Assembly (NCBI RefSeq): GCF_014844035.1 | Contig: NZ_CP062159.1 | Span: forward strand, 4,030,001-4,094,000 | Length of the DNA: 64,000 bases | Source: Flavobacterium sp. MDT1-60 | Lineage (GTDB): Bacteria > Bacteroidota > Bacteroidia > Flavobacteriales > Flavobacteriaceae | Reading direction: 5' to 3' | Part shown: one piece after another, positions 1 through 9,032 of the stretch | Layout of the letters: the number at the start of each line of letters is the position of its first letter | Position numbering within the stretch: the stretch's first letter is position 1 | Position numbers and translations under genes: made by a program | Notes under the pieces: generated by a model | The model's database searches: none | The model's input: the letters and a program-made list of their open reading frames with translations, nothing else | What the model was told of the DNA's origin: nothing

Positions 1-10
1 TTCATCGGTG

Positions 11-38
11 CAAAAGTACACTATTTTTTTATTTACAA
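11..38 (-). promoter_or_regulatory. Bacteroidota-type promoter for a leftward gene outside the window
   Basis: On the minus strand a TTG (36-38) is followed after exactly 17 bases by TACTTTTG (11-18). This matches the Bacteroidota primary-sigma consensus TTG-N17-23-TAnnTTTG. An ATG lies only five bases downstream, at the window edge (3-5), so the gene is off-window and the transcript could be leaderless or non-coding. Confidence 0.6.
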
Positions 39-93
39 AACAAAAAAATAAAATTCTAACATTTTTTTATCGTAATGTTATTTTTGTGAAACA

Positions 94-125
94 CTAAGAT
101 TCTAAGATGCTAAGGTTCTGAGGTT
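94..125. repeat. Four imperfect 8-bp tandem repeats (CTAAGATT-like)
   Basis: Four consecutive octamers read CTAAGATT, CTAAGATG, CTAAGGTT and CTGAGGTT. They lie in the gene-free stretch 1-302. The same TAAG-every-8-bases character recurs at 63325-63386. Function is unknown; an intergenic dispersed repeat is the simplest reading. Confidence 0.5.
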
Positions 126-246
126 TTTCTAAAAGTCATATTTTTATAAAAATTCCAAACTAAGTAATATGATTCAACAACCAAAGCATTGACCTGAGGT
201 TGAAACTCACAAATTAAAACCTGAAAATTGAAACAAGACAAACCAA

Positions 247-280
247 AAAACCCGATAGTTACTAATAACTATCGGGTTTT
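247..280 (-). terminator. Terminator of the M1 peptidase gene
   Basis: A 15-bp perfect stem (AAAACCCGATAGTTA and its complement) with the 4-base loop CTAA lies 22 bases past the stop codon of the minus-strand peptidase. The flanking A/T runs make it usable in both directions. Confidence 0.85.
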
Positions 281-302
281 AAATAATTTATATCTTTACT
301 AT

Positions 303-2573
303 TTAATTCTTGGTAAACGGAATTACTTGTCCATTTCCTAAAACGATCATATCAAATCCTGTCTTAGCTTCATTAAATCTGAACTTTAGACCAGCACTTT
401 TTGACTGAAAAGTATCTTTTTCTCCAGCAACCGGCTCAACAGAAAATTTTGGATAGTTTGTTATTTCTACACTAAGAACGCTGCTTTTCTCTGTAATTTC
501 AATTTTTAAAGGTGCTTTTGCAGTCGAGTAAATCCCAACATAAGCATCTAAAATGATATCTTTCTCTATTATTCCTTTTGTTGCTGTCCAAACATTATTG
601 CTTTCGTTATAATCTGGAAAAACATGATCAGGATCTAGTGTTACACTTTCAATCTCTTCTGTAGAATTATGTTTGAAAGACCATTCATTGTTACGCTGCC
701 AAATTTCAACAGGCAATTTAACCCTGGTTACTTTTCCACTTTTCGTTTTTACATCCAAAATAATTGGCATTGGCATTTTATCGAAATTTTCAACCGTAAT
801 TATAACTCCTTTTGATGGGTCGTTTTTCACATATTTAATAGAATTAATTCCCTGATCAAATCTCCAGTTATTTACAAACCAGCTTCTCCAAAACCAACTT
901 AAATCTTCTCCGGCAACATTTTCAATTGTTCTGAAAAAATCGTCAGGAGTTGGATGTTTGTAAGCCCAACGTTCAACATAAGTACGCAATGCTTTATCAA
1001 AACGTTCTTGTCCTAAAACCTGTTCTCTTAAAATTGTTAATCCTGCACTTGGTTTTACATAACATAAAACTCCAATATTAGCTTCTTTCATATTATCAGG
1101 AGAACTCATAATAGTTTCTAATTTTGGACTAGTTAAATACTCCACATCTTCATGAAGATCTGAAGTCTTTTGCTTGTATTCTCCATTATTAAAATCAAAA
1201 GAACTTACAGAATTAATAAAAGTATTAAAACCTTCGTCCATCCAGGCAAATAAACGTTCGTTTGAACCAACAATCATAGGAAACCAAATATGTCCGAATT
1301 CGTGATCTGTAACTCCCCATAGATCATCACCTTTAGATTTCCATCCGCAGAAAACAATACCAGGATATTCCATTCCGCCTTCATTTCCTGCCACATTTGT
1401 CGCAGCCGGATAAGGATATTCAAACCATCTTTTTGAATAATTTTCGATTGATGATTTTACATATTCTGTAGAACGACCGTAAGCATCATTTCCAGCACTT
1501 TCAACAGGGTATGCTGATAATGCTAGTGATTTTTTACCACTTGGTAAGTTTATTTTTGCTCCGTCTAAGATAAAAGCTGCAGAGGATGCCCACGAAAAAT
1601 CACGGGCATTTTTAATTTGATAATGCCAGGTTTTTTCAGCTATTGCATTTGTATTTGCTGTAGCAGCAACTTCTTCTGCAGTACGAATCATAACCGTTTT
1701 ATCGCTTTGTGAAGCAGCTTTATAACGTTTAAACTGTTCTGCAGGCAAGACTTCTGCTCCGTTTAACAATTCCCCTGAACCTACAACATAGTGATTGGCA
1801 GGTACTGTAATTTTTACATCAAAATTACCATACTCTAAATAAAACTCAGAAGCTCCTAAATATGGTGCAGTATTCCACCCTCTTACATCATCATACACAC
1901 ACATACGTGGATACCATTGTGCAATCGTGAAGATTTTTCCGTTTTTAGTTTCTAAAACCCCCATTCTGTCAGATCCTTCAAAAGGCGCTATAAATGAAAA
2001 TTCAATTTTAATTTTTACCGATCCTCCTTTTGAAGCCAATTCTTGCGGAAGGAAAATTTGCATTCTTGTATCTGTAACAATGAATTTAGCATCAGTTTCA
2101 ACCTTAGTTTTTCCATCAGAAATTACTTTAACTGATTTAATTTTGTTTCCTCCATCAAAAACTTGTCCTTGTGCCCCATTACGGCTCCCTGTCAAAGGAA
2201 CTACAGCATTTCCTCTTGAATCTTCCTTAAATAAGTTTTGTTCTAAGTTTAACCAGACAAAAGATAATCTATCAGGACTATTATTAGTATAAGTAATTTC
2301 ATCAGTACCAACAATTTCATTTTTTACAGCATTTAATTTTGCTGTAATTTGATAATCAGCTCTGTTTTGCCAATATTCAACTCCAGGCTGACCACTGGCA
2401 GAACGGGTTGATGTACCGTTTTTTGTATAAAAATGAGGTGCAAAAGCATCATGATAATTATAATTATTTACCGGGTTTGCTACTGTTGAAGCTGGGGTTT
2501 GTTGTGCCCAAACAGAAGTAATCCCTACAAACAAAGCCATGGTTAATATGGCTTTCGAGGATTGTTTTTTCAT
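303..2573 (-). CDS. Secreted M1 family zinc metallopeptidase
   Basis: This is a gluzincin-type peptidase, probably an aminopeptidase acting outside the cytoplasm. The zinc site is HEFGH at about residues 424-428, followed after 18 residues by a DE pair supplying the third ligand (HExxH-x18-E). The aminopeptidase exopeptidase motif is present as GGMEYPG. I chose the ATG at 2573 rather than the in-frame start at 2597, because the protein then opens with a clean signal peptide ([17 protein letters not shown]..., cleavage near WAQ). There is no type IX C-terminal sorting domain, so a periplasmic or outer-membrane-associated location is likelier than export. It stands alone, with its own terminator and a divergent neighbour. 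The peptide substrate cannot be inferred. Confidence 0.9.
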   Translation of the reverse strand: MKKQSSKAILTMALFVGITSVWAQQTPASTVANPVNNYNYHDAFAPHFYTKNGTSTRSASGQPGVEYWQNRADYQITAKLNAVKNEIVGTDEITYTNNSPDRLSFVWLNLEQNLFKEDSRGNAVVPLTGSRNGAQGQVFDGGNKIKSVKVISDGKTKVETDAKFIVTDTRMQIFLPQELASKGGSVKIKIEFSFIAPFEGSDRMGVLETKNGKIFTIAQWYPRMCVYDDVRGWNTAPYLGASEFYLEYGNFDVKITVPANHYVVGSGELLNGAEVLPAEQFKRYKAASQSDKTVMIRTAEEVAATANTNAIAEKTWHYQIKNARDFSWASSAAFILDGAKINLPSGKKSLALSAYPVESAGNDAYGRSTEYVKSSIENYSKRWFEYPYPAATNVAGNEGGMEYPGIVFCGWKSKGDDLWGVTDHEFGHIWFPMIVGSNERLFAWMDEGFNTFINSVSSFDFNNGEYKQKTSDLHEDVEYLTSPKLETIMSSPDNMKEANIGVLCYVKPSAGLTILREQVLGQERFDKALRTYVERWAYKHPTPDDFFRTIENVAGEDLSWFWRSWFVNNWRFDQGINSIKYVKNDPSKGVIITVENFDKMPMPIILDVKTKSGKVTRVKLPVEIWQRNNEWSFKHNSTEEIESVTLDPDHVFPDYNESNNVWTATKGIIEKDIILDAYVGIYSTAKAPLKIEITEKSSVLSVEITNYPKFSVEPVAGEKDTFQSKSAGLKFRFNEAKTGFDMIVLGNGQVIPFTKN

Positions 2574-2762
2574 ATTTTTTAGCTGTTTATGCAGCAAATT
2601 AATGAAAAAAAAAGCTATTTACAGAGAGAAGTTTAAGGTTAAATTTGATTTTTAGCAAAATTTTATCAAAAAAATAATTTAAGCTATTTCCTTCAAAAAC
2701 TAAAATTTATAAAATATATTTACCGTTAGATAAAAACTATTTTTTCATTCAACTCTATCATA

Positions 2763-3614
2763 TTGGATACAACTATTTCAAATTCAACACTTAAAGCTTC
2801 TATAAAACATTCGGGAGCAGAATTATCATCATTAAAGAACAGTCAAAATAAGGAATTTATCTGGGAAGGTAATCCTGATTTTTGGGGAAAGCATTCTCCG
2901 GTTCTTTTTCCGATTGTAGGAACTTTAAAAAACAATACATATAGAGTAAACGGAAAAGAATATCAACTGCCAAGGCATGGTTTTGCTCGTGAAATGGAAT
3001 TTCAATTGATTGATAAAAGAGAAAATAGTGCTGCTTTTTCCTTGAAGTCAAATACCGAAACGCTGAAAAAATACCCTTTTGAATTTGAATTACAACTCAT
3101 CTATACACTTCATGAAAGCACTTTAGATATTCAATATAAAATAACTAATAAAAGTGAAAGTAAAATACCTTTTTCTATAGGTGCACATCCGGCTATTGCT
3201 TTACCAGAGAATTTTGAGAGTTATGCATTAAAATTTGAAAGAGAAGAAGTTCTGAAATATTATCTTCTTGAAAATGATTTAATTTCGAATAGAACTGAAG
3301 TTCTAGAAACAACGAATAGTTTAGTCTCATTAAATTATAAATTGTTTGAGAATGACGCGTTAATTTTTAAAACGTTAGAATCAAATTCACTTACAATTCT
3401 TGAAAATTCAAAACCTTATATAAAAGTGGATTTTGAAGATTTTCCAAGTTTAGGGATATGGACAAAAGAACAAGCTCCATTTATCTGCATTGAACCTTGG
3501 TTAGGATATTCTGATACAGCTGTTAATTCAGGAGATTTATTCGAAAAAGAAGGAATTTTAATTTTGGATGCAAATCAGACATTCACTTCAAAATTCAGTA
3601 TACAAATATTATAA
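2763..3614 (+). CDS. Aldose 1-epimerase family protein (LacX-like)
   Basis: A galactose-mutarotase-like beta-sandwich protein of 283 residues, the usual length for LacX-type members. Active-site-like features are PRHGF at about residues 70-74, GAHPA in the middle and IEPWLG near the C-terminus, which corresponds to the region of the catalytic acid. It lacks a signal peptide and is therefore cytoplasmic. The start is TTG at 2763; no ATG lies nearby in frame and the family N-terminus fits from here. It is divergent from the M1 peptidase and 10 bases ahead of the GNAT gene, so the two probably share a transcript. Anomer interconversion is likely, but the natural sugar is unknown. Confidence 0.88.
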   Translation: MDTTISNSTLKASIKHSGAELSSLKNSQNKEFIWEGNPDFWGKHSPVLFPIVGTLKNNTYRVNGKEYQLPRHGFAREMEFQLIDKRENSAAFSLKSNTETLKKYPFEFELQLIYTLHESTLDIQYKITNKSESKIPFSIGAHPAIALPENFESYALKFEREEVLKYYLLENDLISNRTEVLETTNSLVSLNYKLFENDALIFKTLESNSLTILENSKPYIKVDFEDFPSLGIWTKEQAPFICIEPWLGYSDTAVNSGDLFEKEGILILDANQTFTSKFSIQIL

Positions 3615-3624
3615 AATCTAAAAA

Positions 3625-4173
3625 ATGTTAGAATTCAATTTTTCTCCATTTCCAATTATAGAAACAGAACGTTTGCTTTTAAGACGAATTACAAATGATG
3701 ATGTAAAAGAAGTTTTTGAATTACGTTCAAACCGTGAAACAATGAAATATATTCCAAGGCCTTTGGTAAAAAACTATGAAGATGCATTGGAGCATATAGC
3801 TATGATAGAAGATAAAATTGTAACGAATGTTGGAATCAATTGGGGTATCACTTTAAAAGATAGCCCAAAATTGTTAGGAATCATAGGCTATTACAGAATG
3901 CAGCCTGAAAATTATCGTGCTGAAATAGGCTATATGCTATTGCCTGAATTTCATGGAAAAGGAATTATTCCAGAAGCCGTAAATAGATTAATCAGATATG
4001 GTTTTGATGATCTGAAATTACATTCAATTGAAGCGGTAATTGATCCTGAAAATTTAGCTTCAGAAAAAGTATTACAAAAATGTGGTTTTATTAAAGAAGC
4101 GCATTTTAAAGAATCTGAATTTTATGAAGGTCGTTTTCTTGATAAGGTAATTTACTCATTACTAGACAAATAA
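3625..4173 (+). CDS. GNAT family N-acetyltransferase (RimJ/RimL type)
   Basis: 182 residues that open with the RimJ-type strand ETERLLLRRI. The acetyl-CoA-binding loop region is GYMLLPEFHGKGI at about residues 107-119, and the family's C-terminal NLASEKVLQKCGF element is present. Proteins of this type acetylate protein N-termini, ribosomal proteins or small amines; the substrate here is not predictable. It follows the epimerase gene by 10 bases and is likely co-transcribed. Confidence 0.88.
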   Translation: MLEFNFSPFPIIETERLLLRRITNDDVKEVFELRSNRETMKYIPRPLVKNYEDALEHIAMIEDKIVTNVGINWGITLKDSPKLLGIIGYYRMQPENYRAEIGYMLLPEFHGKGIIPEAVNRLIRYGFDDLKLHSIEAVIDPENLASEKVLQKCGFIKEAHFKESEFYEGRFLDKVIYSLLDK

Positions 4174-4224
4174 AAAACAACTAGTTTCCTATAAAAATAA
4201 ATCTTGTTAAATATACTTTTTCCA

Positions 4225-4256
4225 CAATAGCAAATCGGTCTATTGCGTTATATTTG
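4225..4256 (+). promoter_or_regulatory. Promoter with overlapping inverted repeat upstream of the DUF3575 gene
   Basis: The -7 box is TATATTTG (4249-4256). Just upstream, CAATAG (4225-4230) and CTATTG (4240-4245) form a 6-bp inverted repeat with a 9-base spacer, lying where an operator would cover the promoter. No good -33 TTG is at the expected distance, so this could be an activated promoter. Inference only. Confidence 0.35.
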
Positions 4257-4307
4257 CACGCGAAATAAATGACTAAACCTTATTTCGAATTCCGAAAACT
4301 TATTTTT

Positions 4308-4865
4308 ATGAAAAAAATACTTATCCTTTTTGTTCTTTTCTCTTCTGTTCAAAGTCAAAGTCAAACTTACTTAAAATTTAATGCTGCAACTGCTTTATTT
4401 GCTATTCCAAATGTAGGTATAGAAACAAGTATTGGAGAAAAAACTACTTTTAGCGTTGATGTTATGGCATCTTTCTGGGAATCTGTAAATGGTCATAATC
4501 CTATGAAATTTGTTACTTTGACCCCTGAAATTCGTTACCATTTTAAAGAAAAATATAATGGTTTTTATGTTGGAGGTCATATTGGTGGTGATGTATATGA
4601 CATACAAAAGTGGAATTATTGGGATAGCAATAGATATGAACATGGATTTGGATATAGACTAGGGGTTACAATAGGATATAATATCAAATTAAACGATAAA
4701 TTTTTATTAGATATTTTTGCAGGAGGTGGTTGGCATCAGGGCTTCTATCATGGCTATTATAATGATGGAACTCCAGGTAGATATGAAAAAGCCGAAAATT
4801 GGAATAAAAGCGGAGAATGGCTTCCGTACCGTGGCGGTGTAATGCTTTCTTATAAATTGAATTAA
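4308..4865 (+). CDS. DUF3575-like outer-membrane beta-barrel protein
   Basis: A Sec signal peptide ([19 protein letters not shown]) is followed by alternating aromatic and glycine-rich strands and a terminal strand ending YKLN, as in small outer-membrane barrels. The features fit the DUF3575 family. The ATG at 4308 was chosen over an in-frame upstream start at 4269 because it opens directly on the signal peptide. It converges on the VF530 gene: the two stop codons share the four bases TTAA. Function unknown. Confidence 0.75.
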   Translation: MKKILILFVLFSSVQSQSQTYLKFNAATALFAIPNVGIETSIGEKTTFSVDVMASFWESVNGHNPMKFVTLTPEIRYHFKEKYNGFYVGGHIGGDVYDIQKWNYWDSNRYEHGFGYRLGVTIGYNIKLNDKFLLDIFAGGGWHQGFYHGYYNDGTPGRYEKAENWNKSGEWLPYRGGVMLSYKLN

Positions 4866-5083
4866 AATTTAGAAAGCGATTTAATATATAAATCTTCCAC
4901 TTTTTTACGAGCCCAATCTGTTTTACGTAAGAAGGTCAAGCTGGATTTTATACTTGGATTTGAAGTAAAACATTTTATCGGAATTAATTCTGATAATGTA
5001 TCAAAACCATAATAAGCGACAAGCTTTTCTAATATTGATTGAAGTGTAATTCCGTGTAAAGGATCTTTTGATTGATTTTGCAT
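4862..5083 (-). CDS. VF530-family small DNA-binding protein
   Basis: A 73-residue protein matching the VF530/DUF2132 pattern: DPLHGITL near the N-terminus, a central [18 protein letters not shown] segment, and [10 protein letters not shown] at the end. The family is described as double-stranded DNA binding, with no well-defined cellular role. The product is cytoplasmic. It sits between the convergent DUF3575 gene and the terminator of the broken barrel gene. Confidence 0.85.
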   Translation of the reverse strand: MQNQSKDPLHGITLQSILEKLVAYYGFDTLSELIPIKCFTSNPSIKSSLTFLRKTDWARKKVEDLYIKSLSKF

Positions 5084-5107
5084 TTTATCTTTTTAAAATA
5101 ATAGTAA

Positions 5108-5138
5108 AAAGACCGTACTCCAAAAAAGTACGGTCTTT
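5108..5138 (-). terminator. Terminator downstream of the frameshifted barrel gene
   Basis: A 12-bp perfect stem (AAAGACCGTACT and its complement) with a 7-base loop and flanking A/T runs. It lies 54 bases beyond the stop of the minus-strand barrel gene. An intact terminator suggests the disrupted gene was recently functional. Confidence 0.85.
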
Positions 5139-5191
5139 CCTTTTTGCAAAATTAACGAATTGAAATTAAATTTAAATCAAATCGACTACTA

Positions 5192-5814
5192 TTAGAATAT
5201 AAATTTAAATCCGAAAGAAAGTGGTGTGGTTAAATTTGGATTCCCTACCAAATAAGCTGAATCAACATTTGCTACGTGGGCTAACCCAAAATTAGTAACA
5301 GTAGTTTTTTCTCCAACTTTTGGATCCAGGGTCGTGGAAGTAAAATTTGCTAAATCATAAGAAAACTCGACTGAAAAACTTTTAGTTACAAAATAATCAA
5401 ATCCACCAGATAAAGCTAAACCAACCTGATTTACTTTTAAGTCTCTTTCCTTTTCTTTTCCAGTAATAATTGGAGCAGCTAATTGTCCGAAGAAATATAA
5501 AGAACCGGCAACATTCCAATATTTTCTGGCTAGTGGTTCAATAACGATTAAATCAGTTTTTACAGCCGTTCCTGCATTTGATTCAGATTTCATATTAATA
5601 AATCCCAATCCAGCTCCAACTGCTACTGACGGTGTTATAAATGTACCAACAACAGGCAGTATACTTACGTTTTTTTAAAATCTCCTGTTTTAGTTTGCTG
5701 ATAACCAATTTGAGAAGTAGCGAACCACGCTCCTTTTAAACTTTGATTTGCCTCTTGTGCCTTTGCGGTTAAACCAATCATCACAATACCAACTAATGAT
5801 AAAATCTTTTTCAT
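5192..5814 (-). pseudogene. Outer-membrane beta-barrel protein with a single-base frameshift
   Basis: Translation from the ATG at 5814 gives a signal peptide (MKKILSLVGIVMIGLTAKAQ) and a first strand, then stops (TAA) just after seven consecutive A bases (T run 5670-5676 on the plus strand). Adding one A to the run restores an open frame through to the stop at 5192, giving about 207 residues of barrel-like sequence ending in SFGFKFIF. The terminal aromatic residue is typical of outer-membrane barrels. The downstream part alone is open from 5608 but has no signal peptide. This is either a sequencing error, a true pseudogene, or a slipping homopolymer switch. A terminator and upstream region are intact. 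Confidence 0.8.
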
Positions 5815-5941
5815 GTTTGAGTTTGTTTTAAATTATTCAACAAACTTATATGTAAGTTTTTTCCTTAAACATGATCTAAGTCATAGATTAAAAAAAATCT
5901 TTAATTATCTTAGATTGTATTAAAGTTTTTCAATTTTGTTT

Positions 5942-5949
5942 TACATTTG
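5942..5949 (+). promoter_or_regulatory. -7 promoter box immediately before smpB
   Basis: TACATTTG fits TAnnTTTG, followed after only five bases by the smpB ATG at 5955. The nearest TTG (5915-5917) is 24 bases upstream, slightly beyond the usual range. If used, transcription would start at or next to the ATG. Confidence 0.45.
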
Positions 5950-5954
5950 CAACT

Positions 5955-6410
5955 ATGTTAAAAACAGTCAATATACTTAATAAGAGAGCTCGTTTCGATT
6001 ACGAGATAATCGATACTTATACTGCCGGAATTGTTTTATCCGGAACAGAAATCAAATCTATACGCTTAGGGAAGGCTAATATCACTGAAAGCTTTTGTGA
6101 ATTTAATAATCTTGAGCTTTTTGCAATCAATACTTATATTGAAGAATATTCTTTTGGAAATCAATTCAATCATAAGTCAAGAAGTGAAAGAAAATTACTT
6201 TTGAATAAAAAGGAGCTAAAAAGCCTTCATAAAAGTGTACAGGCAAAAGGACTTACTATTGTCCCGCTAAAGTTATTTACAAATGAAAAAGGTCTTGCAA
6301 AATTGCAAATAGGCCTTTGTAAAGGAAAGAAAAACTACGACAAACGCGAATCTTTGAAAGAACAAGACACAAAACGTGACTTAGACCGAATTAAAAAAGC
6401 TTACAATTAA
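5955..6410 (+). CDS. smpB: SsrA-binding protein SmpB
   Basis: SmpB binds tmRNA and delivers it to ribosomes stalled without a stop codon, starting trans-translation. The 151-residue length is typical. The N-terminal signature [12 protein letters not shown], the central [16 protein letters not shown] and the C-terminal basic tail ([18 protein letters not shown]...) are all present. The start is fixed by the family N-terminus. No tmRNA gene was seen nearby. The gene is monocistronic, with a promoter box almost touching the start codon. Confidence 0.97.
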   Translation: MLKTVNILNKRARFDYEIIDTYTAGIVLSGTEIKSIRLGKANITESFCEFNNLELFAINTYIEEYSFGNQFNHKSRSERKLLLNKKELKSLHKSVQAKGLTIVPLKLFTNEKGLAKLQIGLCKGKKNYDKRESLKEQDTKRDLDRIKKAYN

Positions 6411-6487
6411 GTTGCTTTAATTATCCCTAAAGTGTTGTTTATTAATATTTTATCTTTAATTTTATACAAACAATTTAACTGTAAAAT

Positions 6488-7126
6488 ATGAAAAAGTACT
6501 TAGTTTTCTTAATCGCCGTACTGACACTTTCAGGTTGTGGCAGTAATACATCAATTGTAAATAGCTGGAGAGATCCAGATGTAACTGTTGCACAGGAGCA
6601 CTTTAAAAAAGTCTTAGTTGTTGCTTTAGTAAAAGATGAAGCTTCCAGAAGAATTACAGAAAATAGGATTGCAGCCAGTAATCAAATATTTAAAACTTCT
6701 TATCAATATTTAAACGAAAGCACTAAACAACTTACCCAGGAACAAAAATTAAAAATTTTACAAGATGAAAATTTTGATGGCGTTGTTACGATGCGTTTAG
6801 TAAGTACTGATAAAGAGACAAACTACGTTCCAGGAACTTATACTGGAATGTATTATGGAGGATTTGATGGCGCATATACAGGAATGTATGGATATGGATT
6901 TGGTAACTGGTACGGAATGTATTCCCCAAATTTCTACGATCCGGGCTATTATCAGGAAACTACATCTTATATGGTAGAAACTAATATTTTTTCCTTAAAA
7001 CAAAACAAATTAATCTGGACAGGAACGACAAAATCTGAATATGTTACGGATTTGGGACAAACTGTAGACGCCATTATGCAAGCCGTAGTTGGCGAAATGA
7101 AAAAAGACGGATCATTACCAAAATAA
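6488..7126 (+). CDS. Lipoprotein of unknown function (DUF4136-like features)
   Basis: A lipoprotein signal peptide ends in the lipobox LSGCG, so the mature protein starts at Cys17 or so. The body begins with NSWRDPDV, and a Gly/Tyr/Met-rich stretch (about residues 115-155, repeated GMYGYGFG-type sequence) precedes a C-terminal part resembling DUF4136-type periplasmic proteins (NIFSLKQNKLIWTGTTKS). Outer-membrane anchoring is likely. Own terminator at 7134-7159. Function unknown. Confidence 0.7.
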   Translation: MKKYLVFLIAVLTLSGCGSNTSIVNSWRDPDVTVAQEHFKKVLVVALVKDEASRRITENRIAASNQIFKTSYQYLNESTKQLTQEQKLKILQDENFDGVVTMRLVSTDKETNYVPGTYTGMYYGGFDGAYTGMYGYGFGNWYGMYSPNFYDPGYYQETTSYMVETNIFSLKQNKLIWTGTTKSEYVTDLGQTVDAIMQAVVGEMKKDGSLPK

Positions 7127-7133
7127 AATAATT

Positions 7134-7159
7134 AAAAGCAATAATTATTTATTGCTTTT
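7134..7159 (+). terminator. Terminator of the lipoprotein gene
   Basis: An 11-bp stem (AAAAGCAATAA and its complement) with a 4-base loop ends in a T run, 7 bases past the lipoprotein stop. Confidence 0.85.
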
Positions 7160-7214
7160 TTTATAAACTAAAAAATGACCAAATTTGTCAAGACAATTTA
7201 AATCATTTATTCAA

Positions 7215-8222
7215 ATGAGGACACTTCTTAAAAATGCAAGAGAGCAAAAAGGATTTAAAACCCGTGAGGTGGCACAGCTTCTTGGAATCGATCAGGCATT
7301 AATAAGTAAATTTGAGTCAGGAACCAGAAAACCTACTAAGGAGCAAATTTCTAAACTTTCTCAACTCTTAGAAATTGACTTTGAAACTTTAATGATTGCC
7401 TGGCTTAAAGAAAAAATTCTTTATGAAATTGGCGATGAGGAATTTGCCCTAAAAGCATTATTACTTGTTGAACAGGAAATTCAGAACAATAAAAGACACA
7501 ATAATGCTGCTGTCTTATCAACCGTTCAAAATATTTTGGATGAAATTGAACTGCTTCGGCAAAAAATCCAATCTTTTCAACATTTTGAATTACGTCGTAT
7601 TTCCAAAATAATTGAATTAGAATTTATTTTCGAAACCAACCGCTTAAACGGAAACTCATTAACATTTCAGGAAACAAAAGCTGTAATTAATGATGGAATA
7701 ACAATTCCAGGAAAAAGCATGCAAGAACATCTTGAAGCTGTAAATCTTCACGAAACTATTTCCTATATAAAAGATTTGAATCAGAAAAAAATCCCTTTAA
7801 ATGAGAAAGAATTCCTGACAATTCATAATTTAATTTTGAAAGGGATTAAGCCAAAAAATGCCGGAAAATACAAAAATGATGCATTAGTAATTCGCGAAAT
7901 GAATTTGTTTTTTAACTGGTTTGAAACCCAAAAAAACAATGTACACCCCATACTTTTGGCTTCGGAGACGCATTTGAAAATTATGACTATAAATCCCTTT
8001 GAAAATGCAACTGTACAAATGGCTCATCTAATCATGAATTGGATTTTACTTCAAAATGACTATGTATTTGCCACCATTGAAGGAAGTGAAGAAAATATCA
8101 CCCAATATTTCGCTGTTTTAGCGGAATGCCAGAAAATGAATAACAACTCCCATTTTATTAATTATATTCTTCAAATTGAAAAAGCGAATTTAAATCGTGC
8201 GATCCAATTGGTTTCACAATAA
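7215..8222 (+). CDS. HTH XRE regulator fused to a degenerate Fic domain
   Basis: 335 residues from the ATG at 7215; a longer frame opens at a TTG at 7185, but the HTH starts cleanly at MRTLLKNAREQKG. Residues 1-60 form a Cro/CI-type helix-turn-helix (TREVAQLLGIDQALISKFE). Residues from about 125 onward are Fic-like. The Fic core should read HPFxxGNGR but is NPFENATVQ at about 260-268, so the catalytic His, both glycines, Asn and Arg are lost. The inhibitory helix should carry a Glu before GN, but reads TNRLNGN at about 141-147, with Asn instead. AMP transfer is therefore improbable; a DNA-binding regulator using the Fic fold as a sensor is the likelier role. No partner gene is adjacent. Confidence 0.8.
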   Translation: MRTLLKNAREQKGFKTREVAQLLGIDQALISKFESGTRKPTKEQISKLSQLLEIDFETLMIAWLKEKILYEIGDEEFALKALLLVEQEIQNNKRHNNAAVLSTVQNILDEIELLRQKIQSFQHFELRRISKIIELEFIFETNRLNGNSLTFQETKAVINDGITIPGKSMQEHLEAVNLHETISYIKDLNQKKIPLNEKEFLTIHNLILKGIKPKNAGKYKNDALVIREMNLFFNWFETQKNNVHPILLASETHLKIMTINPFENATVQMAHLIMNWILLQNDYVFATIEGSEENITQYFAVLAECQKMNNNSHFINYILQIEKANLNRAIQLVSQ

Positions 8223-8223
8223 A

Positions 8224-8243
8224 AAAAGCCCAACTGGGCTTTT
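8224..8243. terminator. Bidirectional terminator between the Fic-like gene and pcm
   Basis: An 8-bp stem (AAAAGCCC and GGGCTTTT) with loop AACT and T/A runs on both sides lies between two convergent genes, so it can end both transcripts. Confidence 0.85.
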
Positions 8244-8247
8244 CTAT

Positions 8248-8889
8248 TTAATTTTTATCTTCTAATAAAGGAACAAATCTAAACTCTCCAAACTCATGTT
8301 TTTCAAATTGAGTTTCATTTTTACGAATTAATAAGGTCATAATCTGAACATCTTCACCTAGCGGAATAACCAGCCTGCCTCCTATTTTTAACTGCGCCAT
8401 TAAAGGCTGAGGGATAAACGGAGCACCTGCCGTAACAATAATACTGTCAAATGGAGCATGATTTGGCAAACCTTTATAACCATCTCCAAAAGAAAGATGT
8501 TTTGGACGGATATTTAGCTTCGGAAATAAATTTGAAGTGGCTTTAAATAATTCGTTTTGTCTTTCAATACTATAAACTTTAGCACCAAGCATAAACAAAA
8601 CAGCGGTTTGATAACCGGAGCCTGTTCCAATTTCTAAAATTTTGTGATCTTTTTTAACTTCTAACAACTGGGATTGAAAAGCAACTGTATAAGGCTGTGA
8701 AATAGTTTGTCCGGCTCCAATAGGAAATGCCTTATCCTGATAAGCGTAATCTTCAAAACTTGAATTCAAAAAAAGGTGTCTTGGGATTTTTTTTATCGCA
8801 TCCAGGACCGCTCTGTCAGTAATCCCTTTTTGCTCTAAAGTGCTTACTAATTGATTACGAAGTCCTTGATGTTTGGCAGTGTCTTTCAA
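8248..8889 (-). CDS. pcm: Protein-L-isoaspartate O-methyltransferase
   Basis: Repairs isoaspartyl residues in ageing proteins, using S-adenosylmethionine. The class I methyltransferase motif I is ILEIGTGSGYQTAVL at about residues 79-93, and the family motif AFPIGAGQTISQPYTVA precedes it. DSIIVTAGAP and PLGE form the later motifs. The 213-residue length is normal. Cytoplasmic; monocistronic, with a promoter at 8911-8939. Confidence 0.95.
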   Translation of the reverse strand: MKDTAKHQGLRNQLVSTLEQKGITDRAVLDAIKKIPRHLFLNSSFEDYAYQDKAFPIGAGQTISQPYTVAFQSQLLEVKKDHKILEIGTGSGYQTAVLFMLGAKVYSIERQNELFKATSNLFPKLNIRPKHLSFGDGYKGLPNHAPFDSIIVTAGAPFIPQPLMAQLKIGGRLVIPLGEDVQIMTLLIRKNETQFEKHEFGEFRFVPLLEDKN

Positions 8890-8910
8890 AATGGGTAGGT
8901 TTTATTTTGG

Positions 8911-8939
8911 CAAAAATAAGAAAGTAAAAAAGAAATCAA
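8911..8939 (-). promoter_or_regulatory. Promoter of pcm
   Basis: On the minus strand TTG (8937-8939) is followed after 18 bases by TATTTTTG (8911-8918), matching TTG-N17-23-TAnnTTTG. The box ends about 20 bases before the pcm ATG. Confidence 0.55.
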
Positions 8940-9032
8940 ATATTGATTTTTAATTATTAAATCGCTAAATCTTTATTGTATTAACTTTTACTTTCGACAA
9001 ATAAATTATATTTTTGTTTAAAATACATTCTC

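Noticed and set aside
1927..2292. 121-codon plus-strand frame opposite the M1 peptidase
   Set aside because: It is antisense to a well-supported peptidase domain, shows no family features and has no promoter.
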